Assembly (NCBI GenBank): GCA_021847995.1
Contig: JAJZNE010000008.1
Coordinates: 1-64,000, forward strand
Length of the DNA: 64,000 bases
Source: Pseudomonadota bacterium
GTDB lineage: Bacteria; Pseudomonadota; Alphaproteobacteria; Acetobacterales; Acetobacteraceae
Direction: 5' to 3'
Both the position numbers and the translations under genes were made by a program. The stretch's first letter is position 1. Every line of letters begins with the position of its first letter. The notes beneath the pieces are model-generated. The model was not told the origin of the DNA, ran no database searches, and saw only the letters and a list, made by a program, of their open reading frames with translations. Of the stretch, positions 16,854 to 28,229 are shown in pieces.

Positions 16854-18187
16854 GCGGCCGGGAAGCGTGCCGTCCGCCGTCGCGGGCCGGGCCGCGCGGC
16901 CTGGGCGGTGCGGGGGACTGCCATGCCGCATCGCCGCTGTCCGCCGGCGGACGGACAGGCGAGGATGGCCTGGGATGAAGCGCCAGCCGATCGCCGCCAC
17001 CGGACCGGGCCTGATGTCGCGGGATTTCATGCTGCTCTGGTCGGTGGGCGGCATCGGCAATTTCATGCGCTGGCTGGAGGGGCTGGCGGCGGCGCTGTTC
17101 ACGCTCGACGTCACCGGCTCGCCGCTCGCGGTCGCCGTGGTGACGGCATCGCGCAGCCTGCCGTTGATCGCGACCGGGGCGCTTGCAGGCGTCATCGCCG
17201 ATGCGCTCGATCGCCGCGCCATCGTCGCCGGCGGCCTCCTCGTCAGCGCACTGGCCGCCGCCGCGATGGCGCTGCTGGCCCGGGCGGGGGTTCTGGCACC
17301 GTGGCATCTGGTGGTGGCCGGCCTCGCCAACGGTCTCGTCTACGGCACCGACATGCCGGCGCGGCGGCGCATGCTGGGCGAGAGCGTGGAGCCGGCGCTG
17401 ACCGGGCGCGCGATCGCGCTCGACAGCCTGACCGCCTCGCTGAGCCGCGGCGCCGGACCGCTGGCGGGCGGGGCAGCGTATCAGATTCTCGGGGTGGCCG
17501 GGGTGTTTGCCGTCACCGCGGCGCTCAGCCTGCTGGCGGCCTGGCTCGCGCTCAGGGTACGGCACGCGCAGCCGTACCGGACGCTTTCCCCCGCCGCGGT
17601 TGCCGCCGATCTGCTGGAGGCGGTGGCGGTGGTGCGGCGCATGCCGGTGCTGATCGCGCTGATGGCGGCAACATTGGGGCAGAACCTGTTCGGCTTCGCC
17701 TATACCGCGCTGATGGCGCCGGTCGGGCGCGACGTCTTCGGCGCCTCGGCGGCACTGATCGGCGTGCTGGCGGCGGCCGAGCCGGCGGGCGCCGGCCTGG
17801 GCGGGGCGGCGCTGGCGCTCGGCTTCGGGCCGCCGGGGCGGCCGGTGTGGCTGCTGGTCGGCGGTTCCGTCTGGTTCCTCATCGCCCTGGCACTGACCGC
17901 GACGGCGCCCTGGTTCTGGGCCTGTGCCCTGCTGCTGTTCCTCGGCGGCTTCGGCATCGCGGTCTATTCCAACGAGCAGAGCACGATCGCGCTCGGCGAG
18001 GCGCCGGCCGCGGTTCGCTCCCGGGTGATGGGGCTGGCCACCACCGCGATTGGTGGCTGGCCGCTCGGGATGCTGTTGGCCGGCTGGCTTGCCGACCGGG
18101 TCGGCCCGCTCTCGGCGATGGCGGCGCTGGGCGCGGGCGGGCTGGCCTGGCAGGCGGCGGTGGCGGCGGGTCCGGGGCGGCGCGCGG

Positions 18188-19828
<1,641 letters not shown>

Positions 19829-19839
19829 AACGCGGCGCC

Positions 19840-20583
19840 TCAATGCCCGCGAAGAATTTGGCTGAGAAAGAGCTTCAGCCGGTCGGTCTGCGGATTCTCG
19901 AACACGTCGGCCGGCCGGCCGCTCTCCACGATCTCGCCGCGGTCCATGAACACCACGCGATCGGCGACCTGCCGCGCGAACCCCATCTCGTGCGTCACGC
20001 AAACCATCGTCATGCCGCTTTGCGCGAGCTCGACCATGGTGTCCAGAACCTCCTTGATCATCTCGGGGTCAAGCGCGGAGGTAGGCTCGTCGAACAGCAT
20101 GATCTTGGGGCGCATGCACAGCGCACGCGCGATCGCCACACGTTGCTGCTGACCGCCGGACAACTGGCCGGGATATTTCTTCGCCTGCTCGGGAATGCGC
20201 ACGCGGGAGAGGAACTCCATCGCCAGCGCCTCTGCCTCCGCCCGCTTCATGCGGCGGACATGGATCGGTGCCAGGGTGCAGTTCTCCAGGATGGTCAAAT
20301 GCGGGAACAGGTTGAACGACTGGAACACCATCCCGACCTCCCGCCTGATCGCGTCGAGTGCGCGCAGATCGCCGGTCAGTTCCGTGCCATCGACAACGAT
20401 GCGGCCCTGCTGATGCTCCTCCAGCCGGTTGATGCAGCGGATCATGGTCGATTTGCCGGAGCCGGAAGGGCCAGCGACCACCACCCGCTCCCCCTGCGCG
20501 ACGGTGAGCGAGACGTCGCGCAGCACATGCATGCTGCCGTACCACTTGTTGACACGGTCGAGCAGGATCGCGGGCTGGTCCAT
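19840..20583 (-). CDS. aapP: General L-amino acid ABC transporter ATPase (AapP)
   Basis: A 247-residue polar-amino-acid-type ATPase. It has Walker [10 protein letters not shown], signature LSGGQQQR, Walker B IMLFDEP and the switch motif VTHEMGFA. It powers uptake through AapQ/AapM. The gene is fourth in the order aapJ-aapQ-aapM-aapP, starting 11 bp after aapM. In rhizobia this system takes up many L-amino acids and affects efflux; the same breadth is assumed here. Confidence 0.95.
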   Translation of the reverse strand: MDQPAILLDRVNKWYGSMHVLRDVSLTVAQGERVVVAGPSGSGKSTMIRCINRLEEHQQGRIVVDGTELTGDLRALDAIRREVGMVFQSFNLFPHLTILENCTLAPIHVRRMKRAEAEALAMEFLSRVRIPEQAKKYPGQLSGGQQQRVAIARALCMRPKIMLFDEPTSALDPEMIKEVLDTMVELAQSGMTMVCVTHEMGFARQVADRVVFMDRGEIVESGRPADVFENPQTDRLKLFLSQILRGH

Positions 20584-20594
20584 CAAGGTCTCCG

Positions 20595-21728
20595 TCAGCG
20601 GCTGCGGGCGGCGGCGAGGTGCGCTTCCAGCCCGCGGCTGTAGCGCGACATGGCAAAGCAGAACGCGAAGTAGATCACGGCAAGGAACAGATAGACCTCG
20701 CGCGCGAAACCGGTCCAGACCGGATCGGCCAGCGCGACCTTGCCCGCCGTCAGCAGGTCGGTCAGCCCGATGATGAGCACGAGCGAGGTATCCTTGAAGA
20801 ACCCGATGAAGGTATTGACCAGCGGCGGGATCACCAGCCGCAGCGCCTGCGGCAGCACCACCAGCCGCACCTTCGCCCAATACGACAGGCCGAGCGCGTC
20901 CGCCGCCTCCGTCTGGCCCTTCGGCAGCGCCTGCAACCCGCCGCGCACCACTTCCGCCAGATAGGCGGCGGCGAACAGGATGAAGGCGACCTGCGCCCGC
21001 AGCAGCTTGTCCGGGTTCATGCCCTCCGGCATGAACAGCGGAAACATCACGCTCGCCATGAACAGCAGCGAGATCAGCGGCACGCCGCGGATCAGTTCGA
21101 CATAGAGCACGCACAGCAGCCGCACCACCGGCAATTCGCGCGACCGCCGGCCGAGGGCGACCAGCACCGCGAGCGGGAACGCCAGTGCGAGGCCGAAGGT
21201 GGACAGCAGCAGCGTGATCGGCAGTCCGCCCCACTGGTCGTTGGCGACGAACGGCAGGCCCGCGAAGCCGCCCCACATCAGCGCCAGGATCGCCGCCAGC
21301 ACCAGCACCCAGAGATAGCCGAGTTCGCGCCGCCAGAAGCGCCGGCTGGCGGAGACGCCATAGAGGGCGATGAACAGCAAAACGCACAGCGCCGGCCGCC
21401 ATTGCTGCTGATAGGGGTACTGCCCGAACAGGATGAAGCGCGCCTTGTCGCCGATCATCGCCCAGCACGCGCCGGCGCCCTGCAAGGCGCGGCAGCGCGC
21501 CGGGTCCGGGCCGCCCTGCGGGGTCTGCGGCACGGTCCAGACGGCATGGACGACGCCCCAGTCGATCAAGCCCCACGCCCAGCGCAGCAGCAGCCAGCCG
21601 AGTAGCAGCGTGACCGCGGTGGACCACCAGGTGCCGAACAGATTGGCGCGCAGCCAGCCGATCGGCCCCGAGGTGCCAATCGGCGGATGTTCGCGTGCCT
21701 GGGCGGCGGCGGAGACGGCGATGCCCAT
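20595..21728 (-). CDS. aapM: General L-amino acid ABC permease (AapM)
   Basis: A 377-residue permease with an N-terminal extension typical of AapM ([17 protein letters not shown]), an insert of about 50 residues, and a C-terminal binding-protein-dependent permease domain. The latter contains [23 protein letters not shown], the loop that meets the ATPase. ATG 21728 lies 5 bp after the aapQ stop. An upstream in-frame ATG at 21755 would overlap aapQ and lacks family-like residues, so I did not use it. Confidence 0.93.
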   Translation of the reverse strand: MGIAVSAAAQAREHPPIGTSGPIGWLRANLFGTWWSTAVTLLLGWLLLRWAWGLIDWGVVHAVWTVPQTPQGGPDPARCRALQGAGACWAMIGDKARFILFGQYPYQQQWRPALCVLLFIALYGVSASRRFWRRELGYLWVLVLAAILALMWGGFAGLPFVANDQWGGLPITLLLSTFGLALAFPLAVLVALGRRSRELPVVRLLCVLYVELIRGVPLISLLFMASVMFPLFMPEGMNPDKLLRAQVAFILFAAAYLAEVVRGGLQALPKGQTEAADALGLSYWAKVRLVVLPQALRLVIPPLVNTFIGFFKDTSLVLIIGLTDLLTAGKVALADPVWTGFAREVYLFLAVIYFAFCFAMSRYSRGLEAHLAAARSR

Positions 21729-21732
21729 GGCG

Positions 21733-22938
21733 TCAACGCTCCACCAGTGCGACACGTGCGTTGTACCAGTTCATGAACAGGCTGATCGTCAGGCTGATGA
21801 CGAGATAGACCGCCATGATGATCGCGATGCCCTCGATCGCCTGGCCGGTCTGGTTCAGCGTCGTGCTGGCGATCGAGACGATGTCCTGGTAGCCGATGGC
21901 GACGGCGAGCGAGCTGTTCTTGGTCAGGTTGAGATATTCGCTGGTCATCGGCGGAATGATGACGCGCAGCGCCTGCGGCAGTACGATCATGCGCAGTATT
22001 GCGCCCCGTCTGAGGCCGAGCGCGCCCGCCGCCTCCCACTGCCCGCGCGGCACCGCCTCGATGCCGGAACGCACGATCTCGGCAACATAGGCCGCGGTGT
22101 AGATGACGAGCCCGGCGAGCAAGGCGGCATATTCGGGGGAGACGGTGACACCGCCGGCAAAGCCGAAGCCCTTGCGCACCGGCACATCGAAGCCGAGCGG
22201 TGCGCCCAGCACCGCCCACACCGCAACCGGCAGGCCGATGATGAGCGCGACGGCCACCGGCCAGACCGGCGGACGCACACCGGTCGCATCCTGCCGCGCG
22301 CGTGCCCGGCGCGCCCACAGCACACTGAGCACGACGCCGGCGAGCGCGGCGAGTGCTGCCCAGGAATGGGCCGGCTGCCACACCAGCCCCGGCAGCCGCA
22401 AGCCGCGGTTGGACAGGAAGGCCGGGCCGAGATGCACTGCCTGGCGCGGCGCCGGCAGCGTCTGCAACAGCGTGTACCAGAACAGCAGTTGCAGCAGCAG
22501 GGGAATATCGCGCAACACCTCGACATAAACGGCGGCGAGGCGCGAGAGCAGCCAGTTCGGCGCCAGCCGCGCGATGCCGACGAAGGTGCCGAGGATGGTC
22601 GCGAGCACGATTCCGGCCAGCGACACCTTCAGCGTGTTCAGCACGCCCTCCAGCAGCGCGCGGGCGAAGGTGCTGGTGGCCGGATCATAGGGGATCGGCT
22701 GTTCGGCGATCGGGATGCCGGCCACGCGGTGCAGGAAGGCGAAGCCGGTGGCGATGTGCCGCGCGGCGAGGTTGCGCCCGGCATTGCCGGCGAGATACCA
22801 GACCGCCGCCGCGACGACCGCGATTGCCGCTGCCTGCACGGCGAGGTTGCGGGTGCGCGGATCGTTCCAGGAGAGCCGCCAGCGGCGCCGCGGCGGCGGC
22901 GCGGCGCCGTAGCGCGGGTCCGCCGCCGCCTGCGTCAT
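21733..22938 (-). CDS. aapQ: General L-amino acid ABC permease (AapQ)
   Basis: A 401-residue permease. Its N-terminal half includes an insert between the first helices, as in AapQ, with DIPLLLQLLFWY. The C-terminal half has AEIVRSGIEAVPRGQWEAAGALGL and the conserved SEYLNLTKNSSLAVAIGY. ATG 22938 overlaps the aapJ stop by four bases (ATGA), so translation is coupled. It forms the membrane pore with AapM. Confidence 0.94.
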   Translation of the reverse strand: MTQAAADPRYGAAPPPRRRWRLSWNDPRTRNLAVQAAAIAVVAAAVWYLAGNAGRNLAARHIATGFAFLHRVAGIPIAEQPIPYDPATSTFARALLEGVLNTLKVSLAGIVLATILGTFVGIARLAPNWLLSRLAAVYVEVLRDIPLLLQLLFWYTLLQTLPAPRQAVHLGPAFLSNRGLRLPGLVWQPAHSWAALAALAGVVLSVLWARRARARQDATGVRPPVWPVAVALIIGLPVAVWAVLGAPLGFDVPVRKGFGFAGGVTVSPEYAALLAGLVIYTAAYVAEIVRSGIEAVPRGQWEAAGALGLRRGAILRMIVLPQALRVIIPPMTSEYLNLTKNSSLAVAIGYQDIVSIASTTLNQTGQAIEGIAIIMAVYLVISLTISLFMNWYNARVALVER

Positions 22939-23966
22939 CAGCGCAGCGGCGGGGCGTATTGCAGACCGCCCTTGGTCCACAGGTTGTTGATGCCGCGCGG
23001 CACGCCAAGCACGGCGATGTCGCGGTCCCACATCTCGCCGAAATTGCCGACCTGCTTGACGATGTAGTAGGCCCATTTGTTGTCGAGCGCGAGCGCCTTG
23101 CCCATGTCGCCCTCGGTGCCGAGCAGGCGGCGGATGTTGGGATCGGTGCTGGCAAGCTGCTCATCGACGTTCTTGCTGGTGACGCCTTCTTCCTCCGCGG
23201 TCAGTTGGGCGAAGTAGCTCCAGCGGACGATGTCGAACCACTTGTCGTCGCCCTTGCGCACCATGTAGGACAGCGGCTCCTTGCTGATGATCTCGGGCAG
23301 CAGGACGAAGTCCTCCTTCTTCGGCTGGGTGGCGCGGAAGGTCGCCAGCGCCGAGCTGTCGGTCGAGTAGGTGTCGCAGCGGCCGGACAGGAAGGCGGAT
23401 TCCAGCTCGGCGCGGTTCTCGATCAGCAGCGGCGTGAACTTCATGTTGTTGTTGCGGAAGTAGTCGGCGATGGCGAGTTCGGTGCTGGTGCCGGGCTGCA
23501 CGCAGATGGTGGCACCGTCGAGTTCCCTGGCCGATTTCACCCCGGCGGCGGCTTTCACCAGGAAACCGGTGCCGTCGTAGTAGTTGACGCCGGCAAACAA
23601 TCCGCCCAGGTTCGCCTCCCGCCCCAGGGTCCAGGTGGTGCTGCGGATCAGCACGTCGATCTCGCCCGACTGGAGCGCGGTGAATCGGTTTTCCGTGGAC
23701 AGGTTGACGAACTTGACCTTGTTCGCATCCCCGAACACGGCCGCGGCGATGGCGCGGCAGCCATCCGCGTCCAGCCCGCGCATCACGCCCTGGCTGTCGG
23801 GCAGCGAGAATCCGGGCACCGCGCCGGCGACGCCGCACACCAGTTGCCCGCGTCCGCGCACGGCATCGAGGGTCGCGGACCCGCTGCCCTGCGCCGCCGC
23901 CGCCGCGGGCAACAGGCCGGCAATGAGCAACACGGCGGGCAGACGGGCAAGGGGACTGGACGTCAT
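22938..23966 (-). CDS. aapJ: General L-amino acid-binding periplasmic protein (AapJ)
   Basis: A 342-residue solute-binding protein with a signal peptide (about residues 1-25, cut after AAAAAQG). The mature part follows AapJ closely: GLDADGCRAIAAAVFGD, FTALQSGEIDVLIRSTTWTL, YYDGTGFLVK, ATICVQPGTSTE and VGNFGEMWDRDI. It captures L-amino acids in the periplasm and delivers them to AapQMP. ATG 23966 has GGAGGTG six bases upstream. It is the first gene of the operon, and its promoter should lie in 23967-24220. Confidence 0.95.
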   Translation of the reverse strand: MTSSPLARLPAVLLIAGLLPAAAAAQGSGSATLDAVRGRGQLVCGVAGAVPGFSLPDSQGVMRGLDADGCRAIAAAVFGDANKVKFVNLSTENRFTALQSGEIDVLIRSTTWTLGREANLGGLFAGVNYYDGTGFLVKAAAGVKSARELDGATICVQPGTSTELAIADYFRNNNMKFTPLLIENRAELESAFLSGRCDTYSTDSSALATFRATQPKKEDFVLLPEIISKEPLSYMVRKGDDKWFDIVRWSYFAQLTAEEEGVTSKNVDEQLASTDPNIRRLLGTEGDMGKALALDNKWAYYIVKQVGNFGEMWDRDIAVLGVPRGINNLWTKGGLQYAPPLR

Positions 23967-24220
23967 CGGGCACCTCCGGTTGTGCGTTCGGCGCCGTGCA
24001 GGCAGCGCGCCAAGGCCCAGTGTGGCCCGGTCGCGCGCACTTGAAAAGCCGCCGGCGACCGCAGCATTCCGCGCCGCCCGGCGGGCCGGCGCCACACCCG
24101 CCGCAACGGCTGTGAACTTTACCGCGTGCCGGCGTGTTTTTCCGGTGTCCGCCGCGCTGCCGTCCCGTGTCGGGATGGAAGCGGCCGGCGACCACGGCGT
24201 CACAGGGTAAGGAGCTACTC

Positions 24221-24418
24221 ATGGCTGAGCAACATTCCGGCAATCCCGGCAATTTCGCCCAGGACCGCGAGAAGGCTTCCGAGGCCGGCCATAAGGGCGG
24301 ACAGCACAGCCACGGCGGCGGCGGGGCGGAGCACAACCCCGGCAATTTCGCCCAGGACCGCGAGAAGGCCTCCGAGGCCGGCCGCAAGGGTGGCCAGCAT
24401 AGCCACGGCGGCAGCTGA
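24221..24418 (+). CDS. KGG-repeat stress protein (GsiB/YciG-like)
   Basis: A 65-residue hydrophilic protein made of two nearly identical units: NPGNFAQDREKASEAGHKGG with QHSHGG, then the same with Arg for His. This is the stress-induced bacterial acidophilic repeat (KGG) motif known from Bacillus GsiB and enteric YciG, linked to desiccation, general stress and acid. It is Gly/His-rich with no cysteine, no signal peptide and no membrane part. A TAAGGAG site sits 7 bases before ATG. The two repeat units are also near-identical in DNA, a sign of recent tandem duplication. Confidence 0.9.
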   Translation: MAEQHSGNPGNFAQDREKASEAGHKGGQHSHGGGGAEHNPGNFAQDREKASEAGRKGGQHSHGGS

Positions 24419-24428
24419 CCGGATCGAT

Positions 24429-24459
24429 CGCCGCCGGCGGCCCCGGCCGACCGGCGGCG
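24429..24459 (+). terminator. GC hairpin after the KGG-repeat gene
   Basis: Nine paired bases, CGCCGCCGG (24429-24437) with CCGGCGGCG (24451-24459), follow the stop at 24418. There is no T run, so it may be only an RNA-stabilising or pausing hairpin. Confidence 0.35.
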
Positions 24460-24572
24460 CACCGCCTGTCCTTCGCTTCCCCCCTCTTGCCTTTTGGCGC
24501 CATGTGGTGGAGTCCGGCGGGTACGTGCCGGGGCCGGCCGATCGGCTGGCGGGCACCGCGGGGGAAGGCAGG

Positions 24573-26000
24573 ATGCGCGTCACCAGCCCGGACTTCAAAA
24601 GCAACGCCGCGCAGGCAATGCGGGATGGCGGGTTGCAGAAGGCGCTGGCGCGCACCCGCCCACAGTTTCCGGCCCGCCGCGCCGGCGCCGTCGCCGCCCT
24701 GCCGGAGTTCGAGGCGCTGCGTGAGGAGGGGCGGCGGATCAAGGACCATACGCTCGCGCATCTCGATTTCTACCTGGAGACCTTCGCGGACCGGGTGCAG
24801 CTTGCCGGCGGGCGGGTGCATTGGTGCGCCGATGCCGCTGGCGCGCGCGCGGCGGTGCTGGCGATCTGCCGGGAGGCCGGCGCGCGCACGGTGACCAAGG
24901 GCAAGTCGATGGCGAGCGAGGAGATCGCGCTCAACGAGCATCTCGCCGCCAACGGCATCGAACCGGTGGAGACCGATCTCGGCGAATACATCCTGCAACT
25001 GCGCCACGAGCCGCCGAGCCACATCATCGCCCCCGCCTTCCACCTCAACCGCGAGGACTGGGAGGAGAGTTTCCGGCACGCCCACAGCGACCTGCCGGCA
25101 GATCGCGTGTTCGCCGAACGGCGCGACATCATGGCGGAGGCGCGCAGCCGCCTGCGGGCGCGCTTCCTCGCCGCCGATGTCGGCATCACCGGCGCCAATT
25201 TCCTGATCGCCGAGACCGGCAGTTCGGTCATCGTCACCAACGAGGGCAACGGCGATCTGACGCAGACGCTGCCGCGCGTGCACATCGTGCTCGCCGGAAT
25301 CGAGAAGATCGTGCCGACGATCGAGGACGCGACGGCGCTGCTGCGGCTGCTGGCGCGCTCGGCGACCGGGCAGGAGGCGTCGGTCTATACCACGTTCTCG
25401 ACCGGTGCGCGGCGCACCGCCGATCCGGACGGGCCGGCGGAATACCATGTCGTGCTGATCGACAACGGCCGCTCGGCGATGGTGGGCACGCCGTTCCAGG
25501 ACATGCTGCGCTGCATCCGCTGCGCCGCCTGCCTCAATCACTGCCCGGTCTATGCCACGGTCGGCGGCCATTCCTATGGCTGGGTCTATCCGGGGCCGAT
25601 GGGCAGCGTGCTGACGCCGGCGCTGATCGGCATCGAGCAGGCGCGCCACCTGCCCAACGCCAGCACCTTCTGCGGCAAGTGCGAAAGCGTCTGCCCGATG
25701 AAGATCCCGCTGCCGAACATGATGCGCCACTGGCGGGAGCGGGAGTTCGAGCGCCACCTGTCGCCGGTGGCGCAGCGCCGCAATCTCGCCCTGTGGGCGT
25801 GGCTGGCGCGGCGACCGGCGCTCTATCGGGCGGCGACGCGCGCGGCGATGGCGGCGCTCGGCCTGTTCGGCCGGCGGCGCGGCCGGTTCCGGCGCCTGCC
25901 GCTCGCCGGCGGCTGGACCGAAGGGCGCGACCTGCCGGCACCGGAGGGCGAGACGTTCTTCGCCCGCTATGCCCGCGCGCAGCGGCGCGGGGCGGCATGA
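24573..26000 (+). CDS. lutB: L-lactate oxidation iron-sulfur protein LutB
   Basis: A 475-residue cytoplasmic protein of the LutABC complex, which oxidises L-lactate to pyruvate independently of flavin lactate dehydrogenase. The N-terminal two thirds is the LUD domain (TVTKGKSMASEEI, GITGANFLIAETGS). Two [4Fe-4S] motifs follow: CIRCAACLNHCPVY from residue 314 and CGKCESVCPMKIP near residue 366. ATG 24573 has GGAAGG upstream. It overlaps lutC by four bases. The usual first gene lutA (CCG-domain protein) is absent; the preceding gene is the unrelated KGG protein. Confidence 0.93.
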   Translation: MRVTSPDFKSNAAQAMRDGGLQKALARTRPQFPARRAGAVAALPEFEALREEGRRIKDHTLAHLDFYLETFADRVQLAGGRVHWCADAAGARAAVLAICREAGARTVTKGKSMASEEIALNEHLAANGIEPVETDLGEYILQLRHEPPSHIIAPAFHLNREDWEESFRHAHSDLPADRVFAERRDIMAEARSRLRARFLAADVGITGANFLIAETGSSVIVTNEGNGDLTQTLPRVHIVLAGIEKIVPTIEDATALLRLLARSATGQEASVYTTFSTGARRTADPDGPAEYHVVLIDNGRSAMVGTPFQDMLRCIRCAACLNHCPVYATVGGHSYGWVYPGPMGSVLTPALIGIEQARHLPNASTFCGKCESVCPMKIPLPNMMRHWREREFERHLSPVAQRRNLALWAWLARRPALYRAATRAAMAALGLFGRRRGRFRRLPLAGGWTEGRDLPAPEGETFFARYARAQRRGAA

Positions 26001-26689
26001 GCCGCGAGGCGATCCTGGGCGCGATCCGCCGCGGGCTGCGGCGCAGCGCGCTGCCGGAGGATGAGGCGATGGCGCTGCGTGCCCGCCTTGATGCCCATCC
26101 GCGCCACCTGATCCCGGCGCGCACCCGCCAGCCGCGCGCGGCGCTGGTGGCGCAGTTCATCGAGCGGCTGGAGCGGGAATTCGCCACCTGCCGGCGGGTG
26201 CCGGAATTGGCCCTGGTGCCGGCGGCGGTGGCCGACTACCTGGCGTCGCAGAATCTGCCGCCGGTGCTGGTGATGGCGCCGCATCCCGTCCTGCGCGCGC
26301 TGCCGTGGAGCGGGCATCCGATGCTGCAACTGCACGAGGGCGCGGCCGCGGCGGGCGATGTCGTCAGCCTGCAGCACGGCTTCGCCGGCATCGCCGAGAC
26401 CGGGACGCTGATGCTGCCCGGCGGCGCGGCGCGGCCGACCACGCTCAACCTGCTGTGCGAGACCGAAATCGTCGTGCTGGCAGCGAGCCGCATCGTCGGC
26501 CCGTACGAGGAGGCCTGGGATCTGCTGCGCGCGGAGGAGACGGCGGGCGGGCTGCTGCCGCGCAATGTCATGCTGGTGACCGGGCCGTCGCGCTCGGCGG
26601 ATATCGAATCGGTACTGGAACTCGGGGCGCACGGGCCGCGGCGGCTGCATGTCGTGCTGGTGGACGACGAGCCGGCGGCACGCGGCTGA
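25997..26689 (+). CDS. lutC: L-lactate oxidation protein LutC
   Basis: A 230-residue LUD-domain protein. It shows HGFAGIAETGTLMLPGG and NLLCETEIVVLAASRIVG, and ends in the family block VMLVTGPSRSADIESVLELGAHGPRRLHV. It is coupled to lutB by an ATGA overlap. LutC lacks iron-sulfur motifs and is thought to act as a subunit of the lactate-oxidising complex. Confidence 0.93.
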   Translation: MSREAILGAIRRGLRRSALPEDEAMALRARLDAHPRHLIPARTRQPRAALVAQFIERLEREFATCRRVPELALVPAAVADYLASQNLPPVLVMAPHPVLRALPWSGHPMLQLHEGAAAAGDVVSLQHGFAGIAETGTLMLPGGAARPTTLNLLCETEIVVLAASRIVGPYEEAWDLLRAEETAGGLLPRNVMLVTGPSRSADIESVLELGAHGPRRLHVVLVDDEPAARG

Positions 26690-26692
26690 GCG

Positions 26693-27220
26693 ATGGCGCG
26701 CCGTGCGCTGAGCGAGCAGGACCGTGCCGCCTGGGCCGGATTCGCCCGCGGCATCACCCGCCTGCCCGGCCGCGCCGCGCCCGAGCCGCTGCCTGACCCG
26801 CCGGGGCAGGAAGCGAGGGTGCCGGAAGCGGGGCGGCTGTCTTCGGCGCTGCGGCCCCCGTCCCGCCCGGGTGCCGGCGGTCTCGCGGTGGGGGTGCGGC
26901 CTGGCGGACTGGACGGCGGCACCTGGAACCGCCTGCGCAGCGGCCGTCTGGCGCCGGCGCGCACGCTCGACCTGCACGGGCGGACGGCGCAGATGGCGTT
27001 CCATGCGCTGCATGCGTTCCTGGTCGCGGCCCATGCCGACCGCGTGCGCTGCGTCGAGATCATCACCGGGCGCGGCAGCGGCGAGGCGGGCGGCGTCATC
27101 CGGCGCGAATTGCCGCACTGGCTCGACCTGCCGACGCTGCGCCCGCTGGTGCTGGCGGCCCATCATCCGCACCCCGCCAATCCCGGTGCGGTCCGCCTGC
27201 TGCTGCGCCGGCGGCGCTGA
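26693..27220 (+). CDS. Smr-domain protein
   Basis: A 175-residue protein with a Pro/Arg-rich N-terminal half and a C-terminal Smr domain (from about residue 88): TLDLHGRTAQMAFHALHAFL, then ITGRGSGEAGGVIRREL and a final NPGAVRLLLRR. Smr domains nick DNA or cleave RNA; the LDLHG motif holds the expected Asp and His. It begins 3 bp after lutC. In many alphaproteobacteria a gene of this type lies near the chromosome origin cluster (beside secB, Tim44 and MltA genes), and its place here before maf/ppsR/hemE fits that. Confidence 0.88.
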   Translation: MARRALSEQDRAAWAGFARGITRLPGRAAPEPLPDPPGQEARVPEAGRLSSALRPPSRPGAGGLAVGVRPGGLDGGTWNRLRSGRLAPARTLDLHGRTAQMAFHALHAFLVAAHADRVRCVEIITGRGSGEAGGVIRRELPHWLDLPTLRPLVLAAHHPHPANPGAVRLLLRRRR

Positions 27221-27223
27221 CCG

Positions 27224-27242
27224 GCCGACGCCTGTCGTCGGC
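27224..27242 (+). terminator. Terminator after the Smr gene
   Basis: A 7 bp stem GCCGACG/CGTCGGC with a CCTGT loop begins 3 bases after the stop and is followed by GGGTATGTTGTTTTC, moderately T-rich. It probably ends the lutB-lutC-smr transcript. Confidence 0.6.
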
Positions 27243-27309
27243 GGGTATGTTGTTTTCGTGGAACGAAATCGGCGCCATCCTCCTGCCGGCGGTCTCAGCC
27301 CGGCCAGTC

Positions 27310-27990
27310 TTAGCCGGGCCAGGGCGGGCCGGTTCCGGCGGGCAGGGGGAACAGCGTGAACGGCCGCCGCCTGCGCTTTCTTTTGCGCGGCACGAAGGCG
27401 GGAAACGGGCCGTCCGGCCTTCCGGCCGGCTCCGCCGGTTTCTTTTCCGCCGCCTCCGCCACGGGTTTCGGCGGCGCGGGCGGCCTGGTCCGGCGGGGCG
27501 GGCGGCGCGGGGGAAAGAGGCCGGGCGGGGGTTTGACCCCGAGCATCCGGCAGATCGGGCGGAGATGATGCGCCACCTGCGGAGCGGCGGCGATCAGTTC
27601 GGCCATGTCCGGCTCGGCGAGGAGATATTCGAGCTGCGAGCGGCCGAAGCTGAGCGCCGTCACCCTTCGCAGCAGCCAGCCGAAGCCTGTCGGGATTGCT
27701 TTTCGCCTGGCTTTGGGGTGGTCCGGCCGGGGCGATGCGTCCTCTGGCCGGGGTGCGAGCGGTGGCAGCGGCGGCAGGGGCCGGGGCGGGGTGAGGCGGA
27801 GCGTGCCCGCCTCAAGGGCGGCGGCGATCCGCAGGATGCGGGCGCCGGTGCTGCGGAGTTTGCACCACACCAGGGCGAGCCAGGGCGCCACCAGCCCCAG
27901 CCGCAGCCCCTCGGCGGCGAGGGCTTTGGCGACGCCTTCCACGAGGGTGGCGAAGCGTTCGGCCGGGGGGCGGGGCGGGGCTGCGTTCAC
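27310..27990 (-). CDS. Hypothetical protein with helical core and basic tail (paralogue of the gene at position 1)
   Basis: A 226-residue protein starting at GTG 27990, just after an AT-rich TTATAAC-containing stretch that could hold the promoter. Residues 1-75 are helical (RFATLVEGVAKALAAEGLRL, WLALVWCKLRSTGARILRI). A proline-rich linker follows, then a second helical part (LEYLLAEPDMAELIAAAPQV), and a linker ending in the basic tail PRKRKRRRRPF. Its last 149 bp match the start of the window. I recall such proteins as a multi-copy family in acetic-acid-type bacteria but cannot name it or its function. Confidence 0.7.
   Translation of the reverse strand: MNAAPPRPPAERFATLVEGVAKALAAEGLRLGLVAPWLALVWCKLRSTGARILRIAAALEAGTLRLTPPRPLPPLPPLAPRPEDASPRPDHPKARRKAIPTGFGWLLRRVTALSFGRSQLEYLLAEPDMAELIAAAPQVAHHLRPICRMLGVKPPPGLFPPRRPPRRTRPPAPPKPVAEAAEKKPAEPAGRPDGPFPAFVPRKRKRRRRPFTLFPLPAGTGPPWPG
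27317..27465 (-). repeat. Copy B of the dispersed inverted repeat
   Basis: This is the reverse complement of positions 1-149 with two differences. It codes for the C-terminal tail of the hypothetical gene here. With copy A it flanks everything from the XylB-like gene to the Smr gene in inverted orientation. Confidence 0.92.
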
Positions 27991-28169
27991 GGCATGCGTT
28001 ATAATTGATAACGAACGATCGGGGCAAGCGGGATTCTTGGCGGGCGTCCCCGGCCGCGGGGGGTGGCGCCGGATGGCTTCGCCGCTTCGCTCCTCGCCAT
28101 GACGGGTGCGCATCCGCAAGCCGTGTGGGGCAGCGGCGTTTCCTTGACGGCATGACCGGGACGCGGCAA

Positions 28170-28187
28170 AAGACGTCGCGACGTCTT
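28170..28187. promoter_or_regulatory. 18 bp perfect palindrome upstream of the methyltransferase
   Basis: AAGACGTCGCGACGTCTT reads the same on both strands. It lies 43 bp before the methyltransferase start inside a non-coding stretch. It could be an operator, the foot of a hairpin, or part of an intergenic repeat; the surrounding text resembles the GC-rich intergenic repeats common in this group. No controller-protein gene is beside it. Confidence 0.4.
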
Positions 28188-28229
28188 CTGCCCGGGGCAT
28201 GACCGGCGGAGCAGCATGAACCAGGGCCG

